In this document: piece after piece, positions 42,901 to 51,479 of the stretch | Numbering within the stretch: position 1 is the stretch's first letter | How the letters are laid out: the number at the start of each line of letters is the position of its first letter | Assembly (NCBI GenBank): GCA_009711785.1 | Contig: VENA01000037.1 | Span: forward strand, 1-53,124 | Reading direction: 5' to 3' | Length of the DNA stretch: 53,124 nucleotides | Origin: Bacillota bacterium | GTDB taxonomy: Bacteria > Bacillota > Clostridia > Tissierellales > MES13 | Position numbers and translations under genes: made by a program | The notes under the pieces: generated by a model | The model's database searches: none | The model's input: the letters and a program-made list of their open reading frames with translations, nothing else | What the model was told of the DNA's origin: nothing

Positions 42901-42965
42901 AACCCAGCATTCTCATAACCCTACAAAAACATGTAGGGCGACCGAAAATGATAAGACCTTTAACT
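42897..42965 (+). other. attC site, second of a tandem pair
   Basis: 69 bp. Left core ATATAAC overlaps the right core of the previous site. Arms GCATTCTCATAACCCTAC and GTAGGGCGACCGAAAATG pair. The right core reads TTTAACT (G to T). Confidence 0.72.
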
Positions 42966-42998
42966 GAAATTTTAAAGTAAATACAAAGGAGCAAGCAA

Positions 42999-43574
42999 AT
43001 GACATACATATGGGAAAATGTATCATGTTTAATAAATGGAAATGATAAACAGAAAAGAGCTTACAACACTTTGAAAAAAATTAAAGTATTTGATATTTTA
43101 AGAAAGTTTAATCCTATTTTAGTAGGTACAATCCCTATTAATATAGATATAGAAAATAGCGACTTAGATATAATATGTGAAGTACATGATTTTGGTGAGT
43201 TTAGAGTGATTTTAAGTAATCATTTCAAAGAGATGAAAGATTTTAAAATTAACTTTGATGAAAAAGAAGGAAATAAAAATCTTGTAGCAAACTTTGTATA
43301 TGATGAGTTTATTATTGAAATATTTGGACAACCATTACCAACTGAAAAACAGAATGGATACAGGCATATGATAATAGAGGAAAGATTATTAAAGCTAGGT
43401 GGAGAAGGTTTCAGAAGAGAAATAATGAAGTTAAAAAAAGAGGGAATTAAAACTGAACCAGCATTCACTAGATGTTTAAATATAGAAGGAAATCCATACA
43501 TTAAATTATTGGGATTAGAAAATTTTAGTGATGAAAAATTGTTAGAAATGATACATTGTAGTACAAAAGAGTAG
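42999..43574 (+). CDS. DUF4269 nucleotidyltransferase-like protein
   Basis: 191 residues. LVGTIPINIDIENSDLDIIC near residue 42 is the DUF4269 signature and resembles the nucleotidyltransferase GS...DxD motif (SDLDI; the second strand offers the metal Asp). FIIEIFGQPLPTEKQNGYRH near 104 and GIKTEPAF near 150 also match the family. AAAGGAGCAAGCAA precedes ATG. Enzymatic activity unproven. Cassette. Confidence 0.88.
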   Translation: MTYIWENVSCLINGNDKQKRAYNTLKKIKVFDILRKFNPILVGTIPINIDIENSDLDIICEVHDFGEFRVILSNHFKEMKDFKINFDEKEGNKNLVANFVYDEFIIEIFGQPLPTEKQNGYRHMIIEERLLKLGGEGFRREIMKLKKEGIKTEPAFTRCLNIEGNPYIKLLGLENFSDEKLLEMIHCSTKE

Positions 43575-43593
43575 TAATAATATAAGTTACATC

Positions 43594-43621
43594 AGTTAAC
43601 ATATGATATTAAAAGTTATGG
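43594..43621 (+). other. attC left core remnant
   Basis: AGTTAAC with ATATGATATTAAAAG and then GTTATGG, looking like a left core joined to a right-core-like heptamer with both arms deleted. Confidence 0.3.
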
Positions 43622-43675
43622 TTGTATATAGCAAAGTAGAAAAGAGAGGGAAAGTTTGTGTGTAAATCATATATT

Positions 43676-43745
43676 ACATAACAAAGCCTTCCTCGCCATA
43701 TTACTAAAAGAATGTAGGATGACGGGAAGGCTTAGGGAGTTAGAT
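43676..43745 (+). other. attC site
   Basis: 70 bp. Left core ACATAAC, right core GTTAGAT. Arms AAGCCTTCCTCGCCATATTAC and GTAGGATGACGGGAAGGCTT pair strongly. Confidence 0.92.
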
Positions 43746-43799
43746 GACATGTTAATCTAAAGTACTAGTAGATTGTTAATATATATAGGAGAGACAACA

Positions 43800-44669
43800 A
43801 TGGATAATGTAAATTTTGAATATAAAATCATTGGTGATGGGAATACCACACTACTTATAGAGACAGGTATAGGAAATTCATTTTATGATTGGTATCCACT
43901 TATTGAAGAAATAAAGGATAATTTTACAGTTATTGTCTATCATAGGCTAGGATATGGTAAGAGTGGCTTTCCAACAAATTCGAGAACTACTAGAAATATA
44001 GCTTATGAATTAAATACACTACTTAAAGAAATTGAAGTTAAAGAAAAGTATATTATAATGGGGCATTCATTTGGTGGTATATGCGTTCAGCAATATGTAA
44101 AGATGTATCCTAATGAAATTAAGGCTGTAGTTTTATTAGATTCTACTTCATATAATTTACAACAAATAGATAATCTTGATACTCCAATAATAAATTCTAA
44201 TTGCTCAATAGATAAGATGGTTAATATCTGTAAAGAACTATCCTTAAAGTCAAAACAAGAACTTAGAAATGAAAATGCTGAAATCATTTCAAATTACAAT
44301 AAGTATGTGACAAATGAAGAATTAAAGGATGTTATTGAGTTCTTTGCAAACCCAAAGTTATATAAGATTGTATCTGAAGAATTTGCAAATTGGGTACATG
44401 ATGGAGAAGATATAAAGAGCATACCTACATTTCCTAATGTACCACTGAGAGTAATCGCTAGAGATAAAGATATAGAAACTAGAAATTGGATAAAATATAA
44501 AATCCCTGAAAAAGAGGCGATTATGCACGAAGATAAGTGGCGTCAGTTGCAAGAAGAACTAGTATTACAATCTAGTAAGGGTAAATTAATAGTTGCTTCA
44601 AATAGTGATCATTTAATACATAGAAATAGGCCAGATATAGTAATTAACTGTTTAAAGTCATTGATTTAA
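43800..44669 (+). CDS. alpha/beta hydrolase
   Basis: 289 residues from ATG 43800 (TAGGAGAGACAACA). TVIVYHRLGYGKSGFPTNSR is the HG-type oxyanion segment followed by GYGxS. IIMGHSFGGICVQQYVKMYP near 92 holds the nucleophile elbow GHSFGG. VPLRVIARDKD near 220 is the acid region, and ASNSDHLIHRNRPD near 265 has the catalytic His. Complete triad. Epoxide hydrolase/esterase-like; substrate unknown. Cassette between full attC sites. Confidence 0.92.
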   Translation: MDNVNFEYKIIGDGNTTLLIETGIGNSFYDWYPLIEEIKDNFTVIVYHRLGYGKSGFPTNSRTTRNIAYELNTLLKEIEVKEKYIIMGHSFGGICVQQYVKMYPNEIKAVVLLDSTSYNLQQIDNLDTPIINSNCSIDKMVNICKELSLKSKQELRNENAEIISNYNKYVTNEELKDVIEFFANPKLYKIVSEEFANWVHDGEDIKSIPTFPNVPLRVIARDKDIETRNWIKYKIPEKEAIMHEDKWRQLQEELVLQSSKGKLIVASNSDHLIHRNRPDIVINCLKSLI

Positions 44670-44693
44670 AAAAGATGTGCTGGTTAATAGATG

Positions 44694-44772
44694 AGTTAAC
44701 AATATAATGTGATAAGTTTTGTACATTCATTCTCTTTTTAGAGTGAGTGCAGAAAACAATGAATAGTTAGCT
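44694..44772 (+). other. attC site, variant
   Basis: 79 bp. Left core AGTTAAC, right core GTTAGCT; inner arms TTCATTCTCTTTTTAGAG and GTGAG with loose outer pairing. Confidence 0.6.
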
Positions 44773-44988
44773 AAAAAAATACATAAGAGTAAAAGTATAT
44801 ATGTTCATATATAATCACTTTTGAGAGTATATACAAGAAAGCTAGACATCTAAAATAGCATATAGATATACAAGGGCAATATATAAAATGGTTTGTTCAA
44901 TTTTGGTGCAATATATTGTGATATATATATTTAAAGATTTTGATAAATCATTATAATACTATATATAAGTCAAATGGTTTTCATACGT
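44773..44988 (+). other. gene-less cassette body
   Basis: The stretch between two attC sites has no ORF with a ribosome binding site. Very AT-rich with TATATA runs. Nothing else recognised. Confidence 0.45.
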
Positions 44989-45059
44989 CGCTAACATAGC
45001 ATTTTCAGACATTCTACAAAAACCATGTGGATCGTTGCAATACTATAGGAACGTTATCT
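44989..45059 (+). other. attC site
   Basis: 71 bp. Left core CGCTAAC, right core GTTATCT; arms GACATTCTAC and ATGTGGATCG. Confidence 0.85.
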
Positions 45060-45384
45060 GAAAAGCAAAAAGATATTATATAACAAGTAAATTGCTTACT
45101 GTATATACAGCTTTAAACATTGACAACAAAATAAGTTATTGTTATGATTATTTTATAATAATAAAAGATAAGGAAGTGTCTTAATGCAAGTTTGTTTATT
45201 AATCTAATTACTAAATTAAATATTCTATTCTTTTTTAAGTTTTTTTGGTTTTTAGGATTTGAAGTCCTAGGGATTGGTGTGTCTATTTTTAAGAGCATAG
45301 ATTAAAACTTAAAAGGTATAATTTTAGATTAATAAACTCTAGTGTATAGAAAATATAGCTATATTTATATAGGACTATGTTTTT

Positions 45385-45417
45385 ATACTATGGGGATTAT
45401 TAGACCATAGTATTTTT
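45385..45417 (+). terminator. intrinsic terminator
   Basis: Perfect 9-bp stem ATACTATGG / CCATAGTAT with loop GGATTATTAGA, followed by TTTTT. No clear ORF lies immediately upstream, so it may end a short RNA transcribed within 45060-45385. Confidence 0.65.
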
Positions 45418-45526
45418 AACTTGTATGATAAAGAATCCTTTATAACATTACTAAAAGTGACTGTATATCACAGTTGTTTTTTGAACTGGTTTTGTTATTC
45501 AAGGGATTTTATATCCAAAGGATTTA

Positions 45527-45560
45527 AGCTATGGGTTTGTTACTAACCCATGGCTTTTTT
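45527..45560 (+). terminator. intrinsic terminator
   Basis: Stem AGCTATGGGTT / AACCCATGGCT (one G-U) with a 6-base loop, followed by six Ts. Second terminator within 150 bp. Confidence 0.75.
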
Positions 45561-45564
45561 ATAT

Positions 45565-45675
45565 GTGTTCTCTGTAGTTTATGCTGAGATTAGAGGAATC
45601 TTATCTGTTCTGGCAATAATGGTTGATATAGTTGGGATATTGTGGCATTTGCTTACAAAGGAGGTGAGTAAATAG
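45565..45675 (+). CDS. possible small hydrophobic peptide
   Basis: 36 residues from GTG 45565: ILSVLAIMVDIVGILWHLLT is a single TM-like stretch, ending KEVSK. No ribosome binding site before GTG; an internal ATG at 45622 region gives a shorter version. Two terminators just upstream make a type I toxin-like locus conceivable, but this is speculative. Confidence 0.25.
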   Translation: MFSVVYAEIRGILSVLAIMVDIVGILWHLLTKEVSK

Positions 45676-45766
45676 AGAAAACAAATGTCAATAAATAAAG
45701 CACTAGAATTTGAGTTAACATGTGAAATTGTAAAGAAATATAAATATCATAATAGGAGGATAAGAA

Positions 45767-46306
45767 ATGGAATTTTCAAAATTTAGATTAGAAAACATTG
45801 AAGAAATAAAACAGTTATTTATCAAGACTTTTTCAGATTCTGAAGGTCAATCAGAAGGAATATTAATAGGGGATTTAACATTTGATCTTATGACTAAAAC
45901 CGAAAGTCAAGATCTGCATGTTTTTATTGCTACTGAAAATGAAAAAATTATAGGAAGTATCATTTTTTCTAGGTTAAGGTTTGAAAAAAGTCAGATTAAT
46001 GCTTTTTTATTATCACCGGTGGCTGTTCACACTGATTATCAAGGAAAAGGAATAGGGCAGAAATTGATTGATTTTGGTCATGATGATTTGAAAAAAAATG
46101 GAGTAGAACTGGTTTTTACTTATGGCGACATTAATTTTTATTCTAAAGTTGGTTACAATGTAATTTCAGAAAAAGTAGTGAAAGCTCCTTTAAAACTATC
46201 GTATCCAGAAGGCTGGCTAGCTCAATCATTGGTGAGTAATGAAATTCAGCCTATTTCAGGCAAATCGTACTGTGTAGAGTCAATTAATAAATCTGAATAT
46301 TGGTAA
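45767..46306 (+). CDS. GNAT family N-acetyltransferase (YhbS-like)
   Basis: 179 residues. LLSPVAVHTDYQGKGIGQKL near residue 84 includes the acetyl-CoA loop QGKGIG. YGDINFYSKVGYNVI near 125 is the YhbS-type motif. C-terminal LSYPEGWLAQSL is the family's conserved tail. TAGGAGGATAAGAA precedes ATG. Related to, but distinct from, the GNAT pair at 15960 and 46553. Bounded on the right by a degenerate attC. Confidence 0.92.
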   Translation: MEFSKFRLENIEEIKQLFIKTFSDSEGQSEGILIGDLTFDLMTKTESQDLHVFIATENEKIIGSIIFSRLRFEKSQINAFLLSPVAVHTDYQGKGIGQKLIDFGHDDLKKNGVELVFTYGDINFYSKVGYNVISEKVVKAPLKLSYPEGWLAQSLVSNEIQPISGKSYCVESINKSEYW

Positions 46307-46349
46307 ACATGACCATTTGAATATGGATTAATTATTTTTATTAGTGATA

Positions 46350-46443
46350 ATGTAACTTCACGTGATAGCAAATATGAGCTTCTATCTTGGGTTTCAAACA
46401 AATAGGTCTTTGGCCTACTTGTCATATTCAAGGGATGCTATAA
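46350..46443 (+). other. attC site, right core mutated
   Basis: 94 bp. Left core ATGTAAC, right core GCTATAA (C for T). Arms AGCAAATATGAG and GTCATATTCAAGG pair only partly. Confidence 0.55.
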
Positions 46444-46552
46444 GAAATGACGATATCGGTGTTATTCTTTGAAATTATTTTAAAGTGATACGTATATTAT
46501 AAAAATAAAATGATAGTTTATCTATATAACATTTTATAGAAGGGATGGTAGT

Positions 46553-47089
46553 ATGGAAAATTTAAGTATAAGACAAGCAAGAGATAATGATATAGAAGAA
46601 ATAAAAGGTATTGTAAAGGCGGCTTTTGATAGACCAGGAAAGAATGAATATTTTAATGAGTGGGAATTTGTTGATAAGGTAAGGAATGATTCTGGATTTA
46701 TTCCAGAATTATGTTTAATTGCAACAGTTGGTAAGGAAATAATAGGATATATTTTGTTATCAAAGGCTTTTATTGGTAAGAATGGTGGATTATCATTAGG
46801 GCCATTAGCAGTTAAGCCATCGTACCAGCGTAAAGGAATTGGCAAAAGACTTATAAATTATGGGATGAAAAAGGCTAAAGAAAAAAGGTTTGAATGGATT
46901 GTACTTACTGGTGGAGATTATTATACTCAATTTGGGTTTGAATCTGCCTCAAAGTATGGTGTTGTATTATCTGATAATCATCTTGAGAATCCTTATTTAA
47001 AAATTAAGTTTTTGAATAGCAACAGAGAAGTATTCGGTAAAATGAGATTTTGTGATTCTTTTTATGATGGAAATGGAGAGTTGTTATAA
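46553..47089 (+). CDS. GNAT family N-acetyltransferase (YhbS-like), copy 2
   Basis: 178 residues, differing from copy 1 (15960-16496) at scattered positions, mainly near the N-terminus and in the last 40 residues. Same acetyl-CoA loop QRKGIG and GGDYYTQFGFES motif. The leader, including GTGATACGTATATTATAAA and AGGGATGGTAGT before ATG, is shared. Unlike copy 1 there is no attC after it: the next gene starts 14 bp downstream, so the two are now co-transcribed. Confidence 0.92.
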   Translation: MENLSIRQARDNDIEEIKGIVKAAFDRPGKNEYFNEWEFVDKVRNDSGFIPELCLIATVGKEIIGYILLSKAFIGKNGGLSLGPLAVKPSYQRKGIGKRLINYGMKKAKEKRFEWIVLTGGDYYTQFGFESASKYGVVLSDNHLENPYLKIKFLNSNREVFGKMRFCDSFYDGNGELL

Positions 47090-47103
47090 GAAAAAGAGGT
47101 GGA

Positions 47104-47805
47104 ATGATGAATGAATTTGAAGTAATAAGTATAGATATGTTTCAGACTTTAGTTAATATTAATAGCAGAAGAAATTATATATGGAAGAGGATTCTTGGTG
47201 AAGACTATTCTTTAGATTTGGCAAAAAAATATGCTGGTTTAATTAATGAATTGGTTTATAAAAGATTTCATAAAGATGTAAATCAAGCAGGAATTTTTTT
47301 AAACTTAAAGTCTATTTTTAAGCAGTATTTTTTTGAAGTATTTTCAAAAATTAATTTAGATTTTAGTCAAGATAAGGCAGCCGAAATTTTTGCTAATGAA
47401 CATAATTTAGCAAAACCCTATTCTGATACTAATGATTTTTTTGAACTTATTAATGGAGTTATTCCTATATGCTTAGTAAGTGATTCAGATTTAGATATGA
47501 TTTCTTCCCATATAGATAATTTTAAGTTTGATAAAATTTTTATTTCTGAAAAAGTAAAGGCATATAAAAATCAATCTAATGGGAAAATTTTTAATAAGAT
47601 TATAGATTATTACAATGTTAAACCTGAAAAAATACTTCATATAGGAGATGCTTCTTCTGATATAATTGGCGCAAATAGAGTTGGAATCAAAACCTGTTGG
47701 ATAAATAGAAATGAATATAAGTGGGAACATGATATTAAACCTACATATATAATTAATTCATTAAGAGATATAGCAGATATATTAGGATTAGAAAAGAAAA
47801 GTTAA
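47104..47805 (+). CDS. HAD superfamily hydrolase
   Basis: 233 residues. Motif I ISIDMFQTLVN (DxFxT, nucleophile Asp) at residue 8; motif II ICLVSDSDLDMI (S of VSDSD) near 118; motif III Lys in KVKAYKNQSNGKIF; motif IV LHIGDASSDIIGANRVGIKT (GDxxxD) near 180. Complete HAD phosphatase/dehalogenase-type fold with an alpha-helical cap. AGAGGTGGA precedes ATG ATG. Directly follows GNAT copy 2 (14 bp), then a right-half attC. Confidence 0.92.
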   Translation: MMNEFEVISIDMFQTLVNINSRRNYIWKRILGEDYSLDLAKKYAGLINELVYKRFHKDVNQAGIFLNLKSIFKQYFFEVFSKINLDFSQDKAAEIFANEHNLAKPYSDTNDFFELINGVIPICLVSDSDLDMISSHIDNFKFDKIFISEKVKAYKNQSNGKIFNKIIDYYNVKPEKILHIGDASSDIIGANRVGIKTCWINRNEYKWEHDIKPTYIINSLRDIADILGLEKKS

Positions 47806-47820
47806 ATTATATAAAAAAAT

Positions 47821-47853
47821 AAGGACCGTCGGAAAATTTTAGGAACGTTAATG
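47821..47853 (+). other. attC right half
   Basis: GGACCGTCGGAAAATTTTAGG and right core GTTAATG, the right arm of the main attC family. Left core and arm are missing. Last site before the second attC-poor region. Confidence 0.7.
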
Positions 47854-48055
47854 CGTAATTTACTTAAATAGAGAGAGTTATTATGATAAACCGACATGGG
47901 GAACATTATTAATAGAATTTAGTCAATTTTAAACTTTCTACTTTACATATTCAGACACTATGTCCTATTTCAATTGAATTTGTTAACCCATATTAATAAG
48001 TAAATTGAGAACTTATATTAATATTTATTAGTTTTTATAGTGGATAGCAACAATA

Positions 48056-48625
48056 TTAATTAATTTTATATAATTTGTTTTCTACTTTGGTTAATATTTT
48101 AATGACTTCTCTAAGCTTACTTTTATCAAAGTTCAAAATTATTGTAAAATTTTTTTTATTTGCATTTGTAATTTTCCACTGTATGCTAGAAAATATATTA
48201 TAAGCTTTGATCATATCTTTCTGAAGATCAAGTAATTCATTTTGACTCATTTTTGGCAATTTATTAATAGATACTTTGACTATATTTGCATATAACCTAT
48301 CAAATTCAGAAAGGAAATAATTATATTCTGAAGTTAACATATTCGAAGTATTTGGAATTGAAGACTTAGAAGGATTAGAAAGGTTCATGAAAAGGGAAAT
48401 ATTTTGTTTATTAAGATTATTTAATGTATATTCGTCTATCTCTTTTAAGAAAAAGTTAAAGTTTCTCCAATCTTTAGTTATTCTGCTAAATTCATTTATT
48501 ATAATACCTTTTTTTAGGTTAGAGTTATGTTTTGAATATGTAATAATAAAAAATAGATTTAATAATAATAAGAGACTTAATAATATTATTATTAAATTCT
48601 TTTTTTGTTTAAGATTTAAAAGCAT
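48056..48625 (-). CDS. membrane-anchored protein with helical extracytoplasmic domain
   Basis: 189 residues, leftward, ATG at 48625 after GGGAGAGATTAAA. A single TM near residues 11-31 (IIILLSLLLLLNLFFIIT), then a mostly helical polar domain, ending with EVIKILTKVENKLYKIN. Layout resembles 31853-32407. Orientation opposite to the cassettes and no attC, so not a standard cassette. Family not recognised. Confidence 0.72.
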   Translation of the reverse strand: MLLNLKQKKNLIIILLSLLLLLNLFFIITYSKHNSNLKKGIIINEFSRITKDWRNFNFFLKEIDEYTLNNLNKQNISLFMNLSNPSKSSIPNTSNMLTSEYNYFLSEFDRLYANIVKVSINKLPKMSQNELLDLQKDMIKAYNIFSSIQWKITNANKKNFTIILNFDKSKLREVIKILTKVENKLYKIN

Positions 48626-48970
48626 TTTAATCTCTCCCTTTCTAAAAATTGCTTACAATAATACAGTTTGTTATGACAAGCGAAGTAATATAACAAAATA
48701 CAAATTATATTAATTGGAAATTAATGACTGATTTCAGTTATATTATACCATAATCGCAAAGTATAAAATTTACTATGTTTTATGTTGGAGTGATGTAAAA
48801 AAAGAAAATAATAATTCATAGGAAAAAACATATAACATATGTATTTGTAAATTTAATGGGATATTACAACTTTTACAAAAACAAAATGAATGAAACAATT
48901 AATAACAAAATGGTTTAAAAAGGTTCGAAAGTTGTGTAACACCAATTGATTATACCACAAATGTACTTTA

Positions 48971-49010
48971 AAAGGAGTCTAACAAATATTCACTAGATTC
49001 CTTTTTTTCC
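48971..49010 (+). terminator. intrinsic terminator
   Basis: Stem AAAGGAGTCTA / TAGATTCCTTT (one G-U) with loop ACAAATATTCAC, then a T-run. It stands alone in a gene-less region. Confidence 0.65.
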
Positions 49011-49354
49011 TTTGGTTCCTCTTCTTTTATTATCAGAATTATTTTATAAAAAATATTATAAGAATTCATATTAAATTATATGTATTGGTGAAATAAAGTA
49101 TCTTATCAAAACAGTTACACAATAAAAAAAGTATCAAACTATTTATTTTTGCAACTAATTTCTATGTAAATATCGCAGATAGCTATAGAAATTCTTGTTA
49201 TAATAATGGCTTTTTTCATTTGTTACATACTGGTAGTTCTTTATGTTCATCAAAAAACATTTTAGAATTATTTACATTATTTTTTAGAGAATAATATCAA
49301 GCGCCTTTCATATTTTATTAAAATAATGTCTAAATCCGTCATAGACATAACTTC
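49011..49354. other. gene-less AT-rich stretch
   Basis: No ORF with a ribosome binding site, attC or hairpin seen. Confidence 0.45.
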
Positions 49355-49632
49355 ATATATATCCGTTGTTTATAAATTTTGCAAAAATGAAAAAAAGAAC
49401 TGTCAAAAAACTTTAAATGTATGAAAGCAGATGTCCTATTTTAGAAGTAGGGCTTTTTATTTTGTAATTTTAGTTTTAAATAATAGTGATTAATTATTTT
49501 TAGTTAAAGCATATTAATTATTTAACAATATTCTTTATTTATTATTAAAAGCATACTTTTAATGATAAAAAACGACATTTTTCACAGGGTTAAAAAGATA
49601 TAATTGTTAATAAGTAGTTATATAATTTACTA
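49355..49632 (+). repeat. duplicated intergenic element, copy 1
   Basis: About 278 bp closely matching 51060-51339. Contains ACTGTCAAAAAACTTTAAATG, a weak hairpin GTCCTATTTTAGAAGTAGGGC with T-run, and AAAAAACGACATTTTTCACAGG. No ORF. Both copies precede cassette-like genes by 150-260 bp, so it may carry a promoter or small RNA. Confidence 0.65.
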
Positions 49633-49709
49633 TGACTTTTAAAATATTATGAACTAGCATATAAGTTATATTAGTAGTATAGTTTAAAAGCAAAGACAGC
49701 TATGAAGGA

Positions 49710-49765
49710 GTATCTGAAATTGAGTGTTGATAAGGGTTATTTTTTAAAATTTCAACTTCAGATAC
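49710..49765. other. inverted repeat / long hairpin
   Basis: GTATCTGAAATTG (49710-49722) pairs with CAACTTCAGATAC (49753-49765), 12 of 13 positions, with a 30-base loop. A GTTATAG heptamer follows at 49776, reminiscent of an attC right core, but no left core is visible. Confidence 0.4.
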
Positions 49766-49771
49766 AATCCC

Positions 49772-49864
49772 ATGCGTTATAGGACAGATGAAGAAAAGGT
49801 TACCACAGCTTGGTTTGAATTTATAAAAAAGAGTTTTAAACTTGTTAAAGTGCATATATATTGA
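49772..49864 (+). pseudogene. C-terminal gene remnant
   Basis: 30 residues, RTDEEKVTTAWFEFIKKSFK then LVKVHIY and a stop. The same frame is open a little upstream (YNPMRYRTDEE). It reads like the tail of a larger protein, but I cannot place the family. Confidence 0.35.
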
Positions 49865-49892
49865 CGATATATGTTTCTTCAGGAGGGATTAG

Positions 49893-50387
49893 ATGAAAAT
49901 TTATAGGGTACTAATTTTTTTTATATTACTACTCTTTTTATCTAGTTGTACATCAAGTAAAGAGACATGTTCAACCTTTAATTATGAATCATTTGAAACG
50001 CAAATATTAGATTCCACAGCTTTTAGAACATATAAAGTTAATGTATATCATAACAATGGGTTTGTGACTAAAGTAAAATCTATAGAAAATTATATTTTAG
50101 TAGAAGGTAGTATTGATGATTTTAAATTTTCTTCAGAAGTAAACAAAATAACATTCAGTGATGAAAGATTTAATTATGATGGGTTTGAATATTCAGATGA
50201 GATAACAGATTCTTCATTTGAGTTTATAATGACATTTGATTATACTAAGTTAGATTTAAAAGAGATAACTGAGAATAAAAACGATTTAATTCCTTTTACT
50301 AATATAGTTAACTCAGATAATAAAATTCCATATGATAAGATTTATAAGGAACTTATCGATATAGGTTTCGAGTTGGAGGATAATTGA
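49893..50387 (+). CDS. lipoprotein, unknown function
   Basis: 164 residues. Signal peptide with lipobox LSSCTS at residue 19. The mature domain has alternating polar/hydrophobic strands and an acidic C-terminus. CAGGAGGGATTAG precedes ATG. No family recognised. It lies in an attC-poor part, so it may be resident or an old cassette. Confidence 0.8.
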   Translation: MKIYRVLIFFILLLFLSSCTSSKETCSTFNYESFETQILDSTAFRTYKVNVYHNNGFVTKVKSIENYILVEGSIDDFKFSSEVNKITFSDERFNYDGFEYSDEITDSSFEFIMTFDYTKLDLKEITENKNDLIPFTNIVNSDNKIPYDKIYKELIDIGFELEDN

Positions 50388-50602
50388 AATTTTTACTATA
50401 GTTGTTGATGTGGATAGATTTTCCCTACAACTTACTAGATTATATGAAATAGTTAAATATGAGTTTTAAAGGATTAATTATAACAATTATACATAATAAA
50501 AGAGTTAAAAGGATGCAGGACATCGTGATTTATCGACTGGTTAGGCCAAATATAGTAGGAGATTTTTAATTGTTTGCGGATAATCATAGCGGGAGGAGAA
50601 AG

Positions 50603-50893
50603 ATGCTAAATAGAAAGAACAAGGCACTTATTTTAATAATATTAAGCGCTATTAACTGGTTACCAGTATTTTATATATTAGGAAGATATTTTATAAGCTC
50701 TACTTTATTAACATTTCTATTACTTTTTTATTTTGCCACTTTGATGATAGCAGTTATTTGTATTATCATTTGCGGAATTTATATTAAAAACAAAGTAATA
50801 AATAGTAAATTTGGAGTATTGATAATTATAATAAATATTCTATACTTAGCTTGGGGATCTGGCATATATAATGAGATATTTTGGATATTTTAG
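50603..50893 (+). CDS. small membrane protein, three predicted TM segments
   Basis: 96 residues from ATG 50603 (GGGAGGAGAAAG). TM segments near 6-22, 32-60 and 73-92; basic loop KNKVINSK. An upstream TTG at 50570 is in frame but unneeded. Family not recognised. An intrinsic terminator follows. Confidence 0.72.
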   Translation: MLNRKNKALILIILSAINWLPVFYILGRYFISSTLLTFLLLFYFATLMIAVICIIICGIYIKNKVINSKFGVLIIIINILYLAWGSGIYNEIFWIF

Positions 50894-50921
50894 TTATTAT
50901 GTACGCCTTTTGGGACGATAG

Positions 50922-50960
50922 AAAGATACCTGTTTCAAATCTATTGTAGTATCTTTTTTA
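50922..50960 (+). terminator. intrinsic terminator
   Basis: Perfect 8-bp stem AAAGATAC / GTATCTTT with a 19-base loop, then a T-run. It lies 29 bp after the stop of the membrane protein gene. Confidence 0.7.
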
Positions 50961-51059
50961 TGTATAAAGAATTCTATATTATAGTAGCATTACTATTCAC
51001 TAACAGAATTGGTTTAAAGTTTTATACCCCTTTTTATCTTTATTTTGATATAGTTTCAA

Positions 51060-51339
51060 ATATATCCATTGTTTATAAATTTTGTAGAATTGAAAAAAGA
51101 GCTGTCAAAAAACTTTAAATGTATGAAAACAGATGTCACACTTTAGAAGTAGGGCTTTTTATTATGTAATTAAATTATTTTTAAAGAATAGTGATTAATT
51201 GATTTTAGTTATAGCATAGTAAATTTATAACACAATTCTATTTTTTATTATTAAAAATATACCTTAAAAGATAAAAAACGACATATTTCACAGGGGTAAG
51301 AGGATATAATTGATAGTGGGTAATTATATAATTTATAGT
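51060..51339 (+). repeat. duplicated intergenic element, copy 2
   Basis: About 280 bp matching 49355-49632 with scattered differences and small indels. Includes the same CTGTCAAAAAACTTTAAATG and AAAAAACGACATATTTCACAGG segments. No ORF. Confidence 0.65.
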
Positions 51340-51355
51340 TTAAAAACAAAAACAT

Positions 51356-51441
51356 CTATAATAAAATATCACCGACATAAAGTGTCGCTAATCCATTAAT
51401 ATTATATGAAAAAGCGACTGTCGGAAATAAAGTAGTTATAG
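51356..51441 (+). other. attC site (ACCGACAT type)
   Basis: 86 bp. Left core CTATAAT, right core GTTATAG, exactly complementary apart from AAC to AAT. Arms CCGAC...GTCGCT and AGCGACTGTCGG pair. Its left half recurs at 39960-39995. Confidence 0.68.
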
Positions 51442-51479
51442 GAAATACAACTTCAAATTTATTCTAAGGAGAGGTTGAG

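Noticed and set aside
50520..50546. GCAGGACATCGTGATTTATCG with GTTAGGC as a right-half attC
   Set aside because: Similarity to right arms is slight and no left part is present; could be chance.
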